A stretch of 58,807 nucleotides of DNA from Candidatus Dechloromonas phosphorivorans (lineage in GTDB: Bacteria > Pseudomonadota > Gammaproteobacteria > Burkholderiales > Rhodocyclaceae), in contig JADJMS010000030.1 of the NCBI GenBank assembly GCA_016709495.1, positions 1 through 58,807 on the forward strand. The letters run 5' to 3'. The position numbers and the translations under genes are program-made. Positions 19,848-29,709 of this stretch are shown here, in pieces; the first letter of the stretch is position 1; each line of letters starts with the position of its first letter. The notes under the pieces are model-generated. The model was not told the DNA's origin. It saw nothing but the letters and a program-made list of their open reading frames with translations, and searched no databases.

Positions 19848-20604
19848 GTATTTGTTTCATTCAGTGGGCTAAGCCGTTTTGTGCTTGATTGTGGTCAGGA
19901 GTTGAATTGTTTCTTGGATGAGGGTAGAAATTACGTGCAACAAAAACAGTCAGCCCTTCAAAACAACTGAAATTCACCCCAACATATCCCGAGAATTTAA
20001 AATTCTGGTCATGGAAACCTGAGAGAAATTGAGGGAAGTTCTGATAACGACCGACGATTTTTTTCCGCGCTCGACTTGATTAAATGGTTGACCTCCATCA
20101 CCCTTTGGCGGGGTTGGCGGGTCGAATGCCGTAGGCACAGATCGAAATGCCGCTTTGGTAGTCCGTCCTGAATAACTTCCAAGTCGATGATTTAATGGAT
20201 TAATTTGTCAAATTTAAGCGCGGAAACTTGCCGGAAATGAGATAATAACACCGTGATTCCTTGCAAATTTTCGTGAGTTTTCGATGGGAGCCAAAGGCAA
20301 ACATCCCTCGACCGGCGATTTGTTTCAGCAGCCCTTGGCTGGCCACAATCTGCGGATGATCCTGAGAGCCATCCGGCTTTTTTACGTCTGGATATTGTAC
20401 TTCTACATTGCCAATACCCATCGTCGGCAATCACTCCATCCGAAATTTCGGTACTTCGCTGTGCTTTGAAGTGGGTTATTCAGGACGGACTACCTACTCC
20501 ACCATTTCATCGTTTCGCCTTGCTTTAACATGAGTTATTCAGGATGAACTATTTGCAGCTGTTTGGCCCCGGCATGATTCGATTTATTCTGGACGGACGA
20601 AGTC
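19848..20604. other. Non-coding gap between convergent polysaccharide arms
   Basis: About 757 bases. It holds a 336-base inverted-repeat element (listed separately) and, beyond its right end, two degenerate copies of its terminal repeat (GAGTTATTCAGGATGAACTA near 20529 and ATTCTGGACGGACGA near 20586). No convincing terminator. Otherwise I see nothing coding. Confidence 0.55.
20158..20493. mobile_element. MITE-like element with 19-bp perfect terminal inverted repeats
   Basis: GTAGTCCGTCCTGAATAAC at 20158-20176 is repeated as its exact reverse complement at 20475-20493, bounding 336 bases. No transposase is encoded; the only open frame inside (20284-20469, starting MGAKGKHPSTGDLFQQPLA) could be the truncated N-terminus of a DDE transposase, but I cannot confirm this. 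A non-autonomous element or an internally deleted IS is the best reading. It sits exactly between the two convergent polysaccharide arms. Confidence 0.65.
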
Positions 20605-21631
20605 TTAGCCTAGAATTATTCTTGATTTAGGTATTAGCCTAAGACAAGCAGATAATAATATACAAATACAAAATGTAATCAGGGATATCAATAAAATCGA
20701 TCCAAATTTAGGAAGCCAGAGGTCTAATTCCATGATTCGATTGTTCACGCGTTCAAGAATTAATACATGCATAAAAAAGATTAAAAAGCACCTATCTCCA
20801 ATCCATTGCAGGATAGAGGCAAGACGAACTGATCCCTCAACTTTATAAAAAAGCACAAATGCTGCAATTGACGAAGTGGTTACATTAAAGCTGAAGTATT
20901 CATACGCAGTTTCTACGCTTGTGTTTGCTCTTTGTGAGAAACAATATGTTAAGACGAAAGTTATGGTGACGCTTACGAGATAGGTTGCAACCCAAAGCGT
21001 TGTTGCCGTTTTTCTTCTATTGGATATGGCAATAATCCCACCAAGGACAAAATATCCTCCGTACCCCAATAGACTCGACTGTTTTATCAGTGAGATCAAC
21101 GGTAGAGGCTGGTAAATTGGCCAACAGGTTACGATCACCCAAATAGTCAAAAGGTAAATCTGGAGATCACGTCTATCGCTGATTGCTTGAAAAATTGCTT
21201 GCAGAATGGGAAGCAACAAGTAGATTCCAATTATCATATAAACAAACCAAAGGTGGTACATTGGAGCTTATTTAACATGCTTAGCCATTTCACCGATTCA
21301 CCTGAGAAATGAGAAATATAAATAAGATAGGCAGTATTCCAAAAAACTAATGGAATTAATACCTTACAAATTCGCTTAGCAACTTGTGGAACTGTTATTT
21401 GCTTTGAACCTTGCTTAAGAAGTAATGCACCTGAAAGCATCACAAATAGTGGAACAGAACAGCGCGCCAACGAGTCGAGTAAATTAGCTGAGAGCCAGTC
21501 CTGTTCGGGGATTTTCCGTATTGATTAAAGGTTGGTGCACACGCATGAATCACAATTACTCCAAAAATCGCCACAACTCTACAAAGATCAGCCCAATATT
21601 GTCTTGAGAATTCCTTTGCCTCTAAATTCAT
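20605..21631 (-). CDS. Acyltransferase family 3 membrane O-acyltransferase (WecH-like; two frameshifts)
   Basis: About 343 residues after two repairs (about 21250 and 21455-21490). The N-terminus MNLEAKEFSRQYWADLCRV, then VVAIFGVIVIHACAP (catalytic His block), MARCSVPLFVMLSGALLL and MYHLWFVYMIIGIYLLLPIL are landmarks of the acyltransferase 3 family (WecH/OatA N-terminal type). About ten membrane helices. Strongly A/T-rich compared with flanking housekeeping DNA. It mirrors the acyltransferase of the opposite arm but is not closely similar to it, so the two probably acetylate different sugars or positions. Confidence 0.75.
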
Positions 21632-22121
21632 GGCATTCCTTTTGGTTTTGATTGGCTTTGAATGGGTTTTGTTACGGTGCCCATGGTTCAGAAGAACGAG
21701 CCAAGGTTCCTGACTAGTTTGTCATAACTCTGGTGAGAATATAGTCCGTTTGGCCCTTTGATGCACAGGCTTTGATTTTTACTCCTTACTTCCCGTATCA
21801 ACACGGGCTTGCCTCACTTGTTGTTGGCATCAAATGATGAGATGCCAGCCTGAGATTGGAAAGTGCAAATAGCCTCACGATTTAATCCGCTGTTTTCCAT
21901 TTGTCCGCGATAGCAAACTTTGAAATAGCCAAGTTGGCGCATGACGACCTGAAATAGATTCTCAGTCAATGCGCAAACTACCATTTGAATCCTTACGGTT
22001 TTCTTCTGTTGCTAAGTGAGTTTACAGCCGTCGATTTCTTGTTCGGTTCTAGGATGGTCAGACTGTCTGCTGCCTGCAGATCCTTCCGAGTCCTGATGTT
22101 CTGGTAATAATCGCGATCCTG
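21632..22121. other. Gap with degraded IS5-type sequence
   Basis: About 490 bases between the acyltransferase and the glycosyltransferase genes. The middle holds a transposase remnant on the minus strand (listed separately). The rest shows no gene, terminator or repeat that I can support. Confidence 0.5.
21810..21995 (-). pseudogene. IS5-family transposase 3' remnant
   Basis: Reading leftward gives ENLFQVVMRQLGYFKVCYRG and, after a frame change, RLFALSNLRLASHHL. These align by eye with the conserved C-terminus of IS5-type DDE transposases (EHPFRVIKRQFGY.KVRYRG...TLFALSNLWMARR). Only this ~60-residue tail is left, with at least one frameshift, so it is dead. It shows past IS activity in the middle of the polysaccharide locus. 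Confidence 0.7.
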
Positions 22122-24319
22122 TTAAGTGGTGGGCATAAAAAGCACTTGTAGCATATTAAGTGCAGCACGCTCTGGATAATACGCCTGGACAGTTTGCAAG
22201 GCATTGTCTGCAATACGATTCCGTAAGGCTTCATCACGTATAAGCCGAAAAAGTGCTTGGCGACACTCTTCCTCATTCCGGGCATCAGTAAATAGGGCGC
22301 TGACTTGATCCTCTGCTAACTCGATTGCACCGCCCTGCTTGGGTAAAATGACTGCACAATGAGATGCCATGGCTTCCATACCGGTCAACCCCATGGCTTG
22401 GTGAGTTGAAAAATCCACAAAAATATCGCTCTGATTAAGAATCTCAGAAAGTTGTTGAGAATTTAATTTGCCAAGATGCTTGAACGAAAAGTCACGCCTT
22501 AGGGCCAGAAAAGCGGAGTCGTCAACGTCTACGCCAAAGGTGATGATTTCAACCTTTTCTCCAAAGGCATTTTCGATATCGCCAAGGATGTTCATGGTCA
22601 GTGCTGGAGAGCGATATGGTGAATTCGGCCTGATCATTGCCGCAATCACAATTCGATCATTTGCCTGGCAGTCCCAAGGCCGGAACTGATCGAGGTCGAG
22701 ACTGGGGCCAATTACGGTGCAGTCAACTCTGGTTTCCTGAAGTACGATATTTCGGTTCCATCGTGTTTTGCAGAAACAAATCAGTTTTTCGAGTGCGGTG
22801 TAACTAGTGAATGCGTGTTTGTAGCCAGGCGAGCCTGGCTTGAAAAAGCTTGGTTCAAAATCTTGTACGTAATAACCTAAAATAGGTGAATTCGCTGTGT
22901 TTGCAATGCTCTTGAGCCAATCAACAGTAAAGTAAATCGATGCAATGACTGCGTCGTAGCCTTGGGCTATTGCTGGAATTTCTTCCGGGCTGGTGACATA
23001 TTGAACCGGAACGCCGCTATCGCCATAATTTTGTTCGAAGAGAGTACGGTTTGCTTCGAGGTTAACCACTGCGACATCTACGTCCATTCGGATCAAAGCT
23101 CTAGCTTCGGAAATAATGACATTGGCGCCGCCACCAGCGTCGGCGGATGGCAGAAGGAATAGTATTTTTTCCCAGCAAAGTGAATTTTCCCTGATGAAAT
23201 GCACTCGAATCGATCATGAATATTGAACGTTCGGGCGCGGATTCCTTTCAATGCAATATTTTCCCTGCATTGTCTTGCTCCGGCTTCGATATTGTGCATC
23301 CCATGTTTGCGTGCTAGATTTTCTGAGGCCGCGGCACAAAGGTTCATTCTGCGTTCATTGCTGTAGCTTTTTGATTGTGCATGAAAAACCCATACATCGT
23401 CGGCAACGGCAAGCTGCCATCCAGCAGCGCGTAAGCGGCAGCAAAGATCGTTTTCTTCGCCATATCCTTGAGGGAATGATGCCTCGTCCAGCAGGCCGAC
23501 TTCGTGCAAGGATTGGCGGCGAATCATTTGACAAAATCCGTTGATAAAACTCAGGCGAGGATAGATTCGTGCCGAATCTCTCGCAATCCGTGTGGCCATT
23601 GCATCCGGTGAAATGCCTTCTGGCAAAGGGTTATCCGCCCAGTCACCACCTGTTTTTGATTCAATTTCCGGTATTGACTGCCACGAAGCGCAGTTGCTGA
23701 GAGGACCAACTATGGCTAAATTTTGATCAGACTCAATACAAGTGTAGAGGCGCTCTAACCATTCAGGGCCGACGACAGTATCGCTGTTCAGTAAGACCAC
23801 AAAGGGGTTATTGCCAGCACGAATACCGGCGTTGGCTGCGCAGGTGTAGCCGCTGGCTTGTTCGTGGCGGATGTGCCGCGCGCGGAATTCGTTTGCAAAA
23901 GAGGCTACGAAATCTTGGGTCGGTTTAGCACTGCCATCATCTACCAGTATTAATGTGTAATTTGTTGCCGTAAATTTGATGATTGAATTTAGGCAATGGC
24001 GCACATCATCTAATGCATTATGAATACAGACGATAATATCGATGCAAACGGTGGGTGGGGTAATGGGACTCCGTTTGGTTCGTGTTTCGATGGGTAAAGC
24101 CACAGTGGTGAGAGCTGGAGCAGAGGTTGTAGCAAAAAACATTCGGTACGCACGTGCTGCCACGGGGCCAAATCCATGCCTATGAATTGCTCGAATAGCA
24201 CGGTTTGCAACCTGCCACATGCCCCGCCGTCCCCTCCGTGTGCCTGTGTTAGTAACCAAAATGCTTTGGGAAACCTGAGAAACGTGAATGCTGTACGGGC
24301 TGGCGCCAGAATTTTCCAT
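22122..24319 (-). CDS. Bifunctional glycosyltransferase, GT2 plus GT4 (one or more frameshifts)
   Basis: About 730 residues. GT2 module first (CIDIIVCIHNALDDVRHCL, FVVLLNSDTVVGPEWLERL, FPQGYGEENDLCCRLRAAG), then a GT4 module beginning KILFLLPSADAGGGANV and containing DIFVDFSTHQAMGLTGMEAMAS, the donor-site region. A lost base near 23165 separates the modules into overlapping frames; the sequence reads through smoothly (HFAGKK-ILFLLPSADAGGG). Residues before the GT2 module, in another frame, contain NSTSWKILAPARTAF, the linker seen at the end of the GT2-coiled-coil gene of the other arm. Thus this gene and 24329-25939 may originally be one chain of about 1270 residues. Confidence 0.78.
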
Positions 24320-24328
24320 GAGGTTGAG

Positions 24329-25939
24329 TTATAGACAAGTTGACAGTTCGTGCTGAATTCCCGCAACCATCTGCTCTGATTTGGATATAGTGTGCTGGGC
24401 GTGACTAATGTCTTCTTGTGCTTGAGTGAGATCGGAGCGCGTTTGCGATAATTTTGAACGTAGGCTGGTAATCTCTTGCTGCGCTGCATTCAAGGCGGAG
24501 ACGTAACCATTGTGATCCTCATCAAGGCTAGTCTGAATCTCTCGCAACTTGGCTTGTAAAAGGGTTAATTCTTTTGTATGGAGCGCTTCTCTACTGTTCA
24601 GTTGCTGCTGCAGGAGTCGAGCTGCCGGAGTGTTTTCGGAAAGTGCCCAGTCGGCGATTTTTTCCAGTACGCCTGAACCGGAGCGCTCCAACCATCTGCG
24701 GTACACTTCCGCGGTCGGCGCTTTTGCGATCTCTGATGAGTTTCCTACTCTGTACACCCCTACGGCTCCAGGTATATGTAGGAAGGGAGATACCTCGGCA
24801 ATTTTTAGCCAGAAATCCCAGTCTTCATATTTTTCCAGGCTGGTGTCGAACCTAATTCCTAGGTCAATTACCCGTCGGCGAGTAAGGCAGGCGTGAATGG
24901 GAATGTAATTTCGTAAGCGTAGTCGTTCCATTGAGAACGGTTCATCCAGAAGACTGGGGCTACGACCTTGGTTTAGTGTGTCAGAAAATTCAATGCGGAT
25001 ACCCCCGTAGGCTAGTAAGCGGTCTGGTGCTTGCTGAAGACCATTAATTAGATGTGCAATATGGGCTGGGTATAAATAATCGTCATCATCAAGAAAAACA
25101 AAGAATTCGCCAGTTGCGGCTTCTAGACCTAGGTTGGCAGCAGCTGAGCGTCCGGCTCCACAATGGTTAATTACATTGAAATCAAGCTCCGGCCATCGGG
25201 TCGATAATAGCTTTTCAAGTGTGCTTGCACCAATGTTTACTATGACAACTTCAATTGATGGCCACGTTTGTTGCATGATGCTATCAAGTGAGTTGGTCAA
25301 AGATGCTCTTCCAGCGGTTCGGACAATAATGGAAACCTTGGGGGAGCTTGGAGTGCCCAATGCTTTTTGGACTGGTATGCCAGGAAATAGTGTATTTTTG
25401 GGGTCAGTTATTAGCAGTGCGTGCCCTGAGAGTTCAGAGCTGTAGCTTGCAGCACGAAAAAATTGCAGATAACGTGTTGCAGACAAGGGGGGGGGGGGGG
25501 GATTATCATTTTCAAACCAAGCAGAAACTTCAGTTAAGGGTTGGTCAAGTTCTCCGATACCTATACAAATTTGGTGTGTGGCACGACGCACTCCTTCCCA
25601 TACCTGTAGTGCTAGGCATGTGTATTGCGCATTGAATGCTGGTAGATATACGCGTACAGGTTTTTCCGAGTCGACGAGTTTGGCGATGGTGACACACGTA
25701 TTTTCATCGATTCGGTCCGTGGGGATGTGAATCGATTGGTGCTTTTCATGATATTTGTCGGGTGAGAAGGTTTCTGTTTCTGTCTGCGTAAAAATAATTA
25801 TAGGATCGTTTCGGTCACGATGCCTTGCCAGAACTGCGTGTAAGGCCGATGTAACATCGGACATGTCGTGGCAAAACAGAAGAACCTTCCCTTGGGAAAG
25901 GCTGGCATCAAATTGTTTGGAAGACTCAATTTTGAGCAT
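24329..25939 (-). CDS. Glycosyltransferase family 2 with N-terminal extension and C-terminal coiled coil
   Basis: 536 residues. An N-terminal ~190-residue region of unknown role (GKVLLFCHDMSDVTSALHAV) leads into a GT2 domain (KVSIIVRTAGRASLTNSLD, GEFFVFLDDDDYLYPAHIAHL, YEDWDFWLKIAEVS). The C-terminal ~110 residues form a heptad-rich coil (LREIQTSLDEDHNGYVSALN onward). A 15-base C run on the coding strand encodes five prolines (NDNPPPPPLSA, about residues 147-151), currently in frame. The end abuts the bifunctional transferase and may be a frameshift rather than a true stop. Confidence 0.83.
   Translation of the reverse strand: MLKIESSKQFDASLSQGKVLLFCHDMSDVTSALHAVLARHRDRNDPIIIFTQTETETFSPDKYHEKHQSIHIPTDRIDENTCVTIAKLVDSEKPVRVYLPAFNAQYTCLALQVWEGVRRATHQICIGIGELDQPLTEVSAWFENDNPPPPPLSATRYLQFFRAASYSSELSGHALLITDPKNTLFPGIPVQKALGTPSSPKVSIIVRTAGRASLTNSLDSIMQQTWPSIEVVIVNIGASTLEKLLSTRWPELDFNVINHCGAGRSAAANLGLEAATGEFFVFLDDDDYLYPAHIAHLINGLQQAPDRLLAYGGIRIEFSDTLNQGRSPSLLDEPFSMERLRLRNYIPIHACLTRRRVIDLGIRFDTSLEKYEDWDFWLKIAEVSPFLHIPGAVGVYRVGNSSEIAKAPTAEVYRRWLERSGSGVLEKIADWALSENTPAARLLQQQLNSREALHTKELTLLQAKLREIQTSLDEDHNGYVSALNAAQQEITSLRSKLSQTRSDLTQAQEDISHAQHTISKSEQMVAGIQHELSTCL
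25487..25501. repeat. 15-G homopolymer tract inside a glycosyltransferase gene
   Basis: Fifteen consecutive G on the + strand (C on the coding strand) in the GT2 gene 24329-25939. Tracts of this length slip during replication, and in surface-glycan genes such tracts work as on/off switches. As sequenced the frame is open (on). It also is the longest homopolymer I see in the window. Confidence 0.85.
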
Positions 25940-26037
25940 TGTTTGATCTTGGTGAACGCGCCGACTATTACAGGCGAGGGGTTTGTGGATCTAAGATTAA
26001 TTTTCGCAACGGCAATGCAGAGGGCGGGCAACTCCTG

Positions 26038-27861
26038 CTATTCAACAGTCACACTTTTCGCCAGATTTCTCGGTTTATCGACGTCAGTTCCTTTTACCAG
26101 CGCGGCATGATACGACAGCAACTGCAAGGGAATGACGTGCAGAATCGGCGATAGTTCGCCGTAGTGCTCCGGCAAACGCAGGATGTAAACCCCTTCGGAT
26201 TCGACAATTTCAGAATCCTTGTCGGCAAAGACGTAAAGCTCACCGCCGCGTGCCTGAACTTCCTTGAGGTTGGACTTCAGCTTGTCGATCAACTGGTCGT
26301 TGGGGGCGATGGAAATCACCGGCATGTCGCTATCCACCAGCGCCAGCGGGCCATGCTTCAACTCACCGGCGGGATAGGCTTCGGCGTGGATGTACGATAT
26401 TTCCTTGAGCTTCAGCGCGCCTTCCATGGCGATCGGGTAGTGCATGCCGCGCCCGAGGAAGAGTGCGTGGTGTTTGTCGGCAAAACGCTGAGCCCATACT
26501 TTAATTTCACTTTCCAGCTCCAATACCTTGTTGACCGCAACCGGCAGATGGCGCAGCTGTTCAATATAGGATGCTTCCTGTTCAGGCGTCAGGCGTTGCT
26601 TGAGTTTGGCCATGACCAGCGTCAGCACAAACAGGGCGGCAAGCTGGGTGGTGAAGGCCTTGGCTGAGGCGACGCCGATTTCCGGGCCGGCGCGGGTGAT
26701 GAAGCGCAGGGCGCATTCGCGGACGATGGCAGATTCAGGGACGTTGCAGATGGCTAGCGTTTTCGTTTGGCCGAGTGACTTGGCGTGACGCAAGGCGGCC
26801 AGTGTGTCGGCAGTTTCTCCTGACTGAGAGATGGCGACAATCAGCTGACGGGGATTGGGGACTGAAGTGCGATAGCGGTATTCGCTGGCAATTTCGACAT
26901 TGCATGGCACGCCGGCGAGGGCTTCAAGCCAGTAGCGGGCGGTGTAGCCGGAGTGGCTGCTGGTGCCGCAGGCGGGAATGAGGAGGGGGTCGGCATCGGC
27001 CATCAAAGTGGCGGCTTCGGCGCCGAAGATGCCAGGCTGGATGGATTTGCTGCCGCCGACGATTTCGAGGGTATTGGCCAGTGCTTCGGGTTGCTCGAAG
27101 ATTTCCTTTTGCATGTAGTGCTGGTAGTTGCCGAGTTCGACAGCGGCAGCTGAAAGCTGGGAAACATGCACCGGGCGCTCGACGGGTGTGCCGTCAAGGC
27201 GGGTAATTTTGACACTGGTTGCGGTCAACTCGGCGATGTCGCCATTTTCCAGATAGACCATGTTGCGTGTGACTTGCAGCAGGGCAGAGGCATCGGAGGC
27301 GGCGTAGTTGCCGGTGTCGGATACGCCAAGCAGCAGTGGCGAGCCTTCGCGGGAAACGATGATCTTGCCCGGCTGGTTCTGGTCAATCACTGCGATGGCG
27401 TAGGCCCCCACCAGGTGGCGGCAGGCGATCTGTACGGCCTTGAGCAGGTCCGGCTCGGTCTTCAGTGTGGACTGGATCAGGTGGGCGATGCTTTCGGTGT
27501 CGGTGTCCGAGGTGAAGACGTAGCCTTGGGCAGTGAGTTCGCCGCGCAAGGTTTCGTAGTTTTCGATGATGCCGTTGTGGACAACAGCGATGCTGCCGGA
27601 AACGTGCGGGTGCGCATTGCGTTCGGAAGGAATGCCATGCGTCGCCCAACGGGTGTGGGCAATACCGGTGATGGCGCTAGTGCCCGCCGAGGCTGCTTCG
27701 AGTTCAGCGACGCGACCGGTGGAGCGGACGCGCTCAATCTCGCTATGGCCGATGACGGCCAGACCGGCGGAGTCATATCCGCGATATTCGAGTTTCTTGA
27801 GCCCTTCGACGAGGACGGGAACGATGTTCTTGCCGGCTGCTGCCGCGACGATGCCGCACAT
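26038..27861 (-). CDS. glmS: Glutamine-fructose-6-phosphate aminotransferase (isomerizing)
   Basis: 607 residues, full length and intact. N-terminal Cys2 (MCGIVAAAAGK) is the glutaminase nucleophile of the class II amidotransferase domain, with KLEYRGYDSAGLAV and HTRWATHGIPSERNAHPH. Two SIS sugar-isomerase domains follow (IPACGTSSHSGYTARYWLE, FLGRGMHYPIAMEGALKLKE, AYPAGELKHGPLALV), ending in the family's DVDKPRNLAKSVTVE. It makes glucosamine-6-phosphate, the entry to UDP-GlcNAc for peptidoglycan and LPS. Its place between polysaccharide and LPS core genes fits. No glmS ribozyme is expected or seen. Confidence 0.97.
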   Translation of the reverse strand: MCGIVAAAAGKNIVPVLVEGLKKLEYRGYDSAGLAVIGHSEIERVRSTGRVAELEAASAGTSAITGIAHTRWATHGIPSERNAHPHVSGSIAVVHNGIIENYETLRGELTAQGYVFTSDTDTESIAHLIQSTLKTEPDLLKAVQIACRHLVGAYAIAVIDQNQPGKIIVSREGSPLLLGVSDTGNYAASDASALLQVTRNMVYLENGDIAELTATSVKITRLDGTPVERPVHVSQLSAAAVELGNYQHYMQKEIFEQPEALANTLEIVGGSKSIQPGIFGAEAATLMADADPLLIPACGTSSHSGYTARYWLEALAGVPCNVEIASEYRYRTSVPNPRQLIVAISQSGETADTLAALRHAKSLGQTKTLAICNVPESAIVRECALRFITRAGPEIGVASAKAFTTQLAALFVLTLVMAKLKQRLTPEQEASYIEQLRHLPVAVNKVLELESEIKVWAQRFADKHHALFLGRGMHYPIAMEGALKLKEISYIHAEAYPAGELKHGPLALVDSDMPVISIAPNDQLIDKLKSNLKEVQARGGELYVFADKDSEIVESEGVYILRLPEHYGELSPILHVIPLQLLSYHAALVKGTDVDKPRNLAKSVTVE

Positions 27862-27870
27862 AATGGATCC

Positions 27871-28874
27871 TTATACCTTGTAGTAATCGCGATACCAGGT
27901 GATGAAGCGGTTAACGCCTTCCTGGATGGGGGTGGCCGGGACGAAGCCGACCCAGTCCTTAAGCAAATCGGTATTGGCGTAAGTAGCTGGCACGTCGCCA
28001 TCCTGCAACGGCAATAGGCGTTTTTCAGCCTTTTGGCTCAAGGCATTTTCGATGGCGCCGATGAAGTCGAGCAAGGGCACCGGGTTGTTGTTGCCAATGT
28101 TGAAGACGCGATAGGGTGCGGTGCTGGTCGCCGGGTCGGCAGAAATCGAGTCATATCCGCGTTGACCGCAGCATTGCGATCCATAACACGAATCACGCCT
28201 TCGACGATGTCGTCCACGTAGGTGAAATCGCGTTGCATGTTACCGTGATTGAAAACATCAATTGGTCGGCCTTCTAGGATGGCTTTGGTAAACAGGAAGA
28301 GCGCCATGTCCGGCCGACCCCATGGGCCATAGACCGTAAAGAAGCGGAGGCCAGTGGTTGGCAGGTCGAAAAGGTGGCTGTAGGTATGGGCCATCAACTC
28401 GTTGGCCTTCTTGGTCGCCGCGTAGAGGCTGACCGGGTGATCAACGCTGTCATGCTCGGAGAACGGCATTTTGGTGTTGCCACCGTAAACGCTGGAGCTG
28501 GAGGCGTAAACCAGATGCTGCACCTGATTGTGGCGGCAGCCTTCGAGAATATTGATGAAGCCGATCAGATTGCTATCCATGTAAGCGTGTGGATTCTGGA
28601 TCGAATAGCGAACACCGGCTTGCGCGGCGAGGTGGATGACCTTGTCGAATTTCTCTTCGGCGAACAGTTTTCCATCCCGGCGCGGTCAGCCACGTCGAGT
28701 TTGACAAAGCGGAAGCCGGGCAGGGCGGTCAGGGGCCAAGCCGGTTTTCTTGAGCGACACTTCGTAGTAATCGTTCAAATTGTCGAGGCCGATGACTTGA
28801 TCGCCGCGCGCCAGCAGGCGCAGCGAGGTGGTCATGCCGATAAAGCCGGCGGCGCCGGTAACGAGAATTTTCAC
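27871..28874 (-). CDS. UDP-sugar 4-epimerase, UDP-glucuronate epimerase type (frameshifted)
   Basis: About 335 residues across three or more indels (about 28700, 28600-28680 and 28120-28140). The Rossmann NAD motif is MKILVTGAAGFIGM, followed by GLDNLNDYYEVSLKK, the hallmark of the UDP-glucuronate 4-epimerase (CapI/LspL) branch. The catalytic Ser/Tyr/Lys block reads YASSSSVYGGNTKMPF and SLYAATKKANELMAH, then TVYGPWGRPDMALF. The C-terminus ends in RFITWYRDYYKV. It would convert UDP-GlcA to UDP-GalA for core or O-antigen. Nine bases separate it from glmS, so they are probably one transcript. Confidence 0.85.
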
Positions 28875-28904
28875 AGTTTCACCTTGGGTGGAAGTTGCCG
28901 AATT

Positions 28905-29699
28905 TTACCGCAGTGCAGCATCAATTTTTTGCTGCTCCAGCATTTTGGAATATTTCATCATGCTGTTGAAACAACCAATGGCGATGTGAATCAGGCCGGG
29001 CAAGCCATCGCGGAAGCCCTGGCGGATGAAATAGAATTTGATGAAGCGAATGATGGGACTCAGGGCCAGTCGCCCAAATGTTGCCGCGCTTACCGGCGGC
29101 CAGCGCGCCATGTCGGCGGCGAGCGGGTGTAGCGGTTCTGTTTTGTCAGGTAACTGGCCAGTGATTCGGCCGAGTCATGCAACAAATCGCCTTCAGTTCG
29201 CCCGTTGCGGATTGCGTTTCGACCTTTCATGGACGGCATCATCCGACCAGCGTGCCTGGCGGCGATCAAAAGGCGCAAGCTCCAATCCGGGTAGCCCTCG
29301 CCATGCTTTAGATAGCGCCCAAGAAAGCGATTGCAGCGCGGAAAACGAAATGCTGCGGTCAACGGGTTTTTAGCGCGTTTTTATTGATGCCTGCAATTCC
29401 GGTGAAACCCGTTCGTCAGCATCGAGACAAAGCACCCAGTCATGATCGGCAGAATCGACCGCAAATTGTTTTGCGGACCAAAACCCAACCAATTCTGGGC
29501 GATGACACGCGCGCCATAACGCTCGGCCAGCGCCTGTGCCATCCGTGCTGCCGGAATCGATCACCACAATGTCGTCGACAAATCGCATGCTCTTCAGGCA
29601 ATCCTCCAATTGCGAGGCGGCATTGAGCGTAATGATTGCAACGGAAAGCGGTTGAGGCGCGTGACTGGCATTTATAATCGCGACTTTGAAAGACGCCAT
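28905..29699 (-). CDS. LPS core glycosyltransferase family 2, WaaE/KdtX-like (frameshifted)
   Basis: About 260 residues in at least three frames. Start MASFKVAIINASHAPQPL, then LSVAIITLNAASQLEDCLKS, IVVIDSGSTDGT and WVLCLDADERVSPEL (DXD), which are the family landmarks of the small WaaE/KdtX-type beta-glucosyltransferases that modify inner-core heptose. The second half (FRFPRCNRFLGRYLKHGEGY, PDWSLRL, then ESLASYLTKQNRYT and FIKFYFIRQGFRDGLPG) follows after frame changes. It is divergent from waaC with only ten bases between the starts. A member of the CGGTCAAC repeat family lies at 29356-29382. Confidence 0.8.
29356..29382 (+). repeat. CGGTCAAC-type repeat, divergent copy inside the WaaE-like gene
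   Basis: CGGTCAACGGGTTTTT followed by GCG and a second T run. It shares the core and spacing with the copy in thiE at 56512. It is the weakest member of the family and could be chance codon use. Confidence 0.35.
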
Positions 29700-29709
29700 T
29701 TTATCTGCC

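Noticed and set aside
27220..27240. GCGGTCAACTCGG within glmS as a further repeat copy
   Set aside because: It shares only the core CGGTCAAC and has no A/T runs after it; normal codons for conserved residues.
27166..28017. 283-residue plus-strand frame
   Set aside because: Antisense to glmS and the epimerase gene; glycine-rich shadow.
28148..28165. GTTGACCGCAGC in the epimerase gene as a repeat copy
   Set aside because: No homopolymer runs and the match is limited to eight bases.
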